DNA of 64,000 nt. Origin: Marinirhabdus gelatinilytica (GTDB lineage: Bacteria; Bacteroidota; Bacteroidia; Flavobacteriales; Flavobacteriaceae). Under the pieces are notes generated by a model that ran no database searches, was not told the DNA's origin, and worked only from the letters and a program-made list of their open reading frames with translations. Location of the stretch: the NCBI RefSeq assembly GCF_003353425.1, contig NZ_QRAO01000002.1:553906-617905 (forward strand), read 5' to 3'. Every line of letters starts with the position of its first letter. Within the stretch, counting starts at the first letter, position 1. Position numbers and translations under genes: made by a program. Positions 63,696-64,000 of this stretch are shown here, in pieces.

Positions 63696-63993
63696 TTGCC
63701 ATTTGGTCTATTTCATCTTCGGAATGTTGCCTGTTGCGTTGCAACCATTGGTCTAATTCTGCCCTATTGAAATAGAGTTTTTTGCCCTGTGGGCAAAAAT
63801 GCGGAATCTGTTTTTGGCTTGTAAGTTTGTAAAGGTGTGATGCGCTTATATCTAAATAAGCTGCTGCCTCATTAAGGTTTAATACTTCTTTTTTTAGAAG
63901 GTTTTGTTCTTGTAACATCGTCTCGATGTTAGTTAACTTTTGAAGAATCATTTCTTGTTCCATTTTTAAACTATTTAAAATTTCTGGAAGCAA
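63670..63993 (-). CDS. Excisionase-family helix-turn-helix protein
   Basis: 107 residues (or 97 from the ATG at 63963). After a coiled-coil lead (about 12-40), LNLNEAAAYLDISASHLYKL and PHFCPQGKKLYFNRAELDQW form the classic HTH_17 excisionase domain that accompanies tyrosine recombinases in Bacteroidota elements. The integrase gene is expected just beyond the right edge. Confidence 0.85.
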   Translation of the reverse strand: MLPEILNSLKMEQEMILQKLTNIETMLQEQNLLKKEVLNLNEAAAYLDISASHLYKLTSQKQIPHFCPQGKKLYFNRAELDQWLQRNRQHSEDEIDQMANDYITRNR

Positions 63994-64000
63994 GAAACTG

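Overview
The window looks like a chromosomal segment of a marine-type Flavobacteriaceae (Bacteroidota). The evidence is a T9SS C-terminal sorting domain, SusC/FecA-style TonB receptors, LytTR two-component genes, Bacteroidota-only families (DUF6266, HYC_CC_PP, DUF2911, DUF3347), promoter-like TAnnTTTG boxes, and the abundant GCTTTCGCGAAAGC palindrome. I see no rRNA, tRNA or CRISPR array.

Layout. (1) 1-9084 (+): the end of a capsule/exopolysaccharide locus. It has a glycosyltransferase tail, then four genes matching PglC, PglD, PglE and PglF (synthesis and lipid loading of a diacetylbacillosamine-type sugar), then Wza-like, Wzc-like and Wzi-like export genes. (2) 9147-12058: a DUF421 membrane protein, a small membrane exporter, and a His-rich DUF4198 plus HupE/UreJ pair. 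(3) 24344-12088 (-): a tightly packed five-gene unit of outer-membrane barrel, 2137-aa secreted protein, fibronectin-III protein, 7-TM histidine kinase and LytTR regulator. I cannot assign it to a described system. (4) 28111-24529 (-): a PQQ-type sugar dehydrogenase lipoprotein overlapping a TonB receptor gene, followed upstream by a small T9SS-secreted HYR-repeat protein (29221-28316).

(5) 33545-29688 (-): a sulfur module with a Crp/Fnr regulator, TauE/SafE exporter, MBL-rhodanese persulfide enzyme and two half YeeE/YedE transporters. Two matching GTAAC-N4-GTTAC palindromes lie at identical distances from -7-like boxes. (6) 50109-33568 (-): a copper/silver resistance island with HYC_CC_PP protein, CusA, TolC, an AraC regulator carrying a CxxC metal-binding start, a multicopper oxidase fused to a CopB-like barrel, DUF3347, haem-binding, NTF2-like, CopA ATPase, DUF2911, DUF305 and CusB. 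Inside it, a four-helix-bundle (S23) gene flanked by inverted GGAAG/CTTCC-rich tracts sits exactly at the cusA-tolC junction. A gene-less tract of the same type is inserted in frame inside cusA.

(7) About 50.3-64 kb (-): a markedly AT-richer mobile or defence island. It holds a DUF6266 protein, a PIN-type nuclease, a structured non-coding stretch, an AbiEii-type toxin-antitoxin pair, a GNAT-like protein, a DUF2779 nuclease-like protein, a DUF6119/TIGR04141-like protein, a type IIG restriction-modification enzyme, two excisionase-type helix-turn-helix proteins and a phage/plasmid replication protein. The element continues past the right edge.
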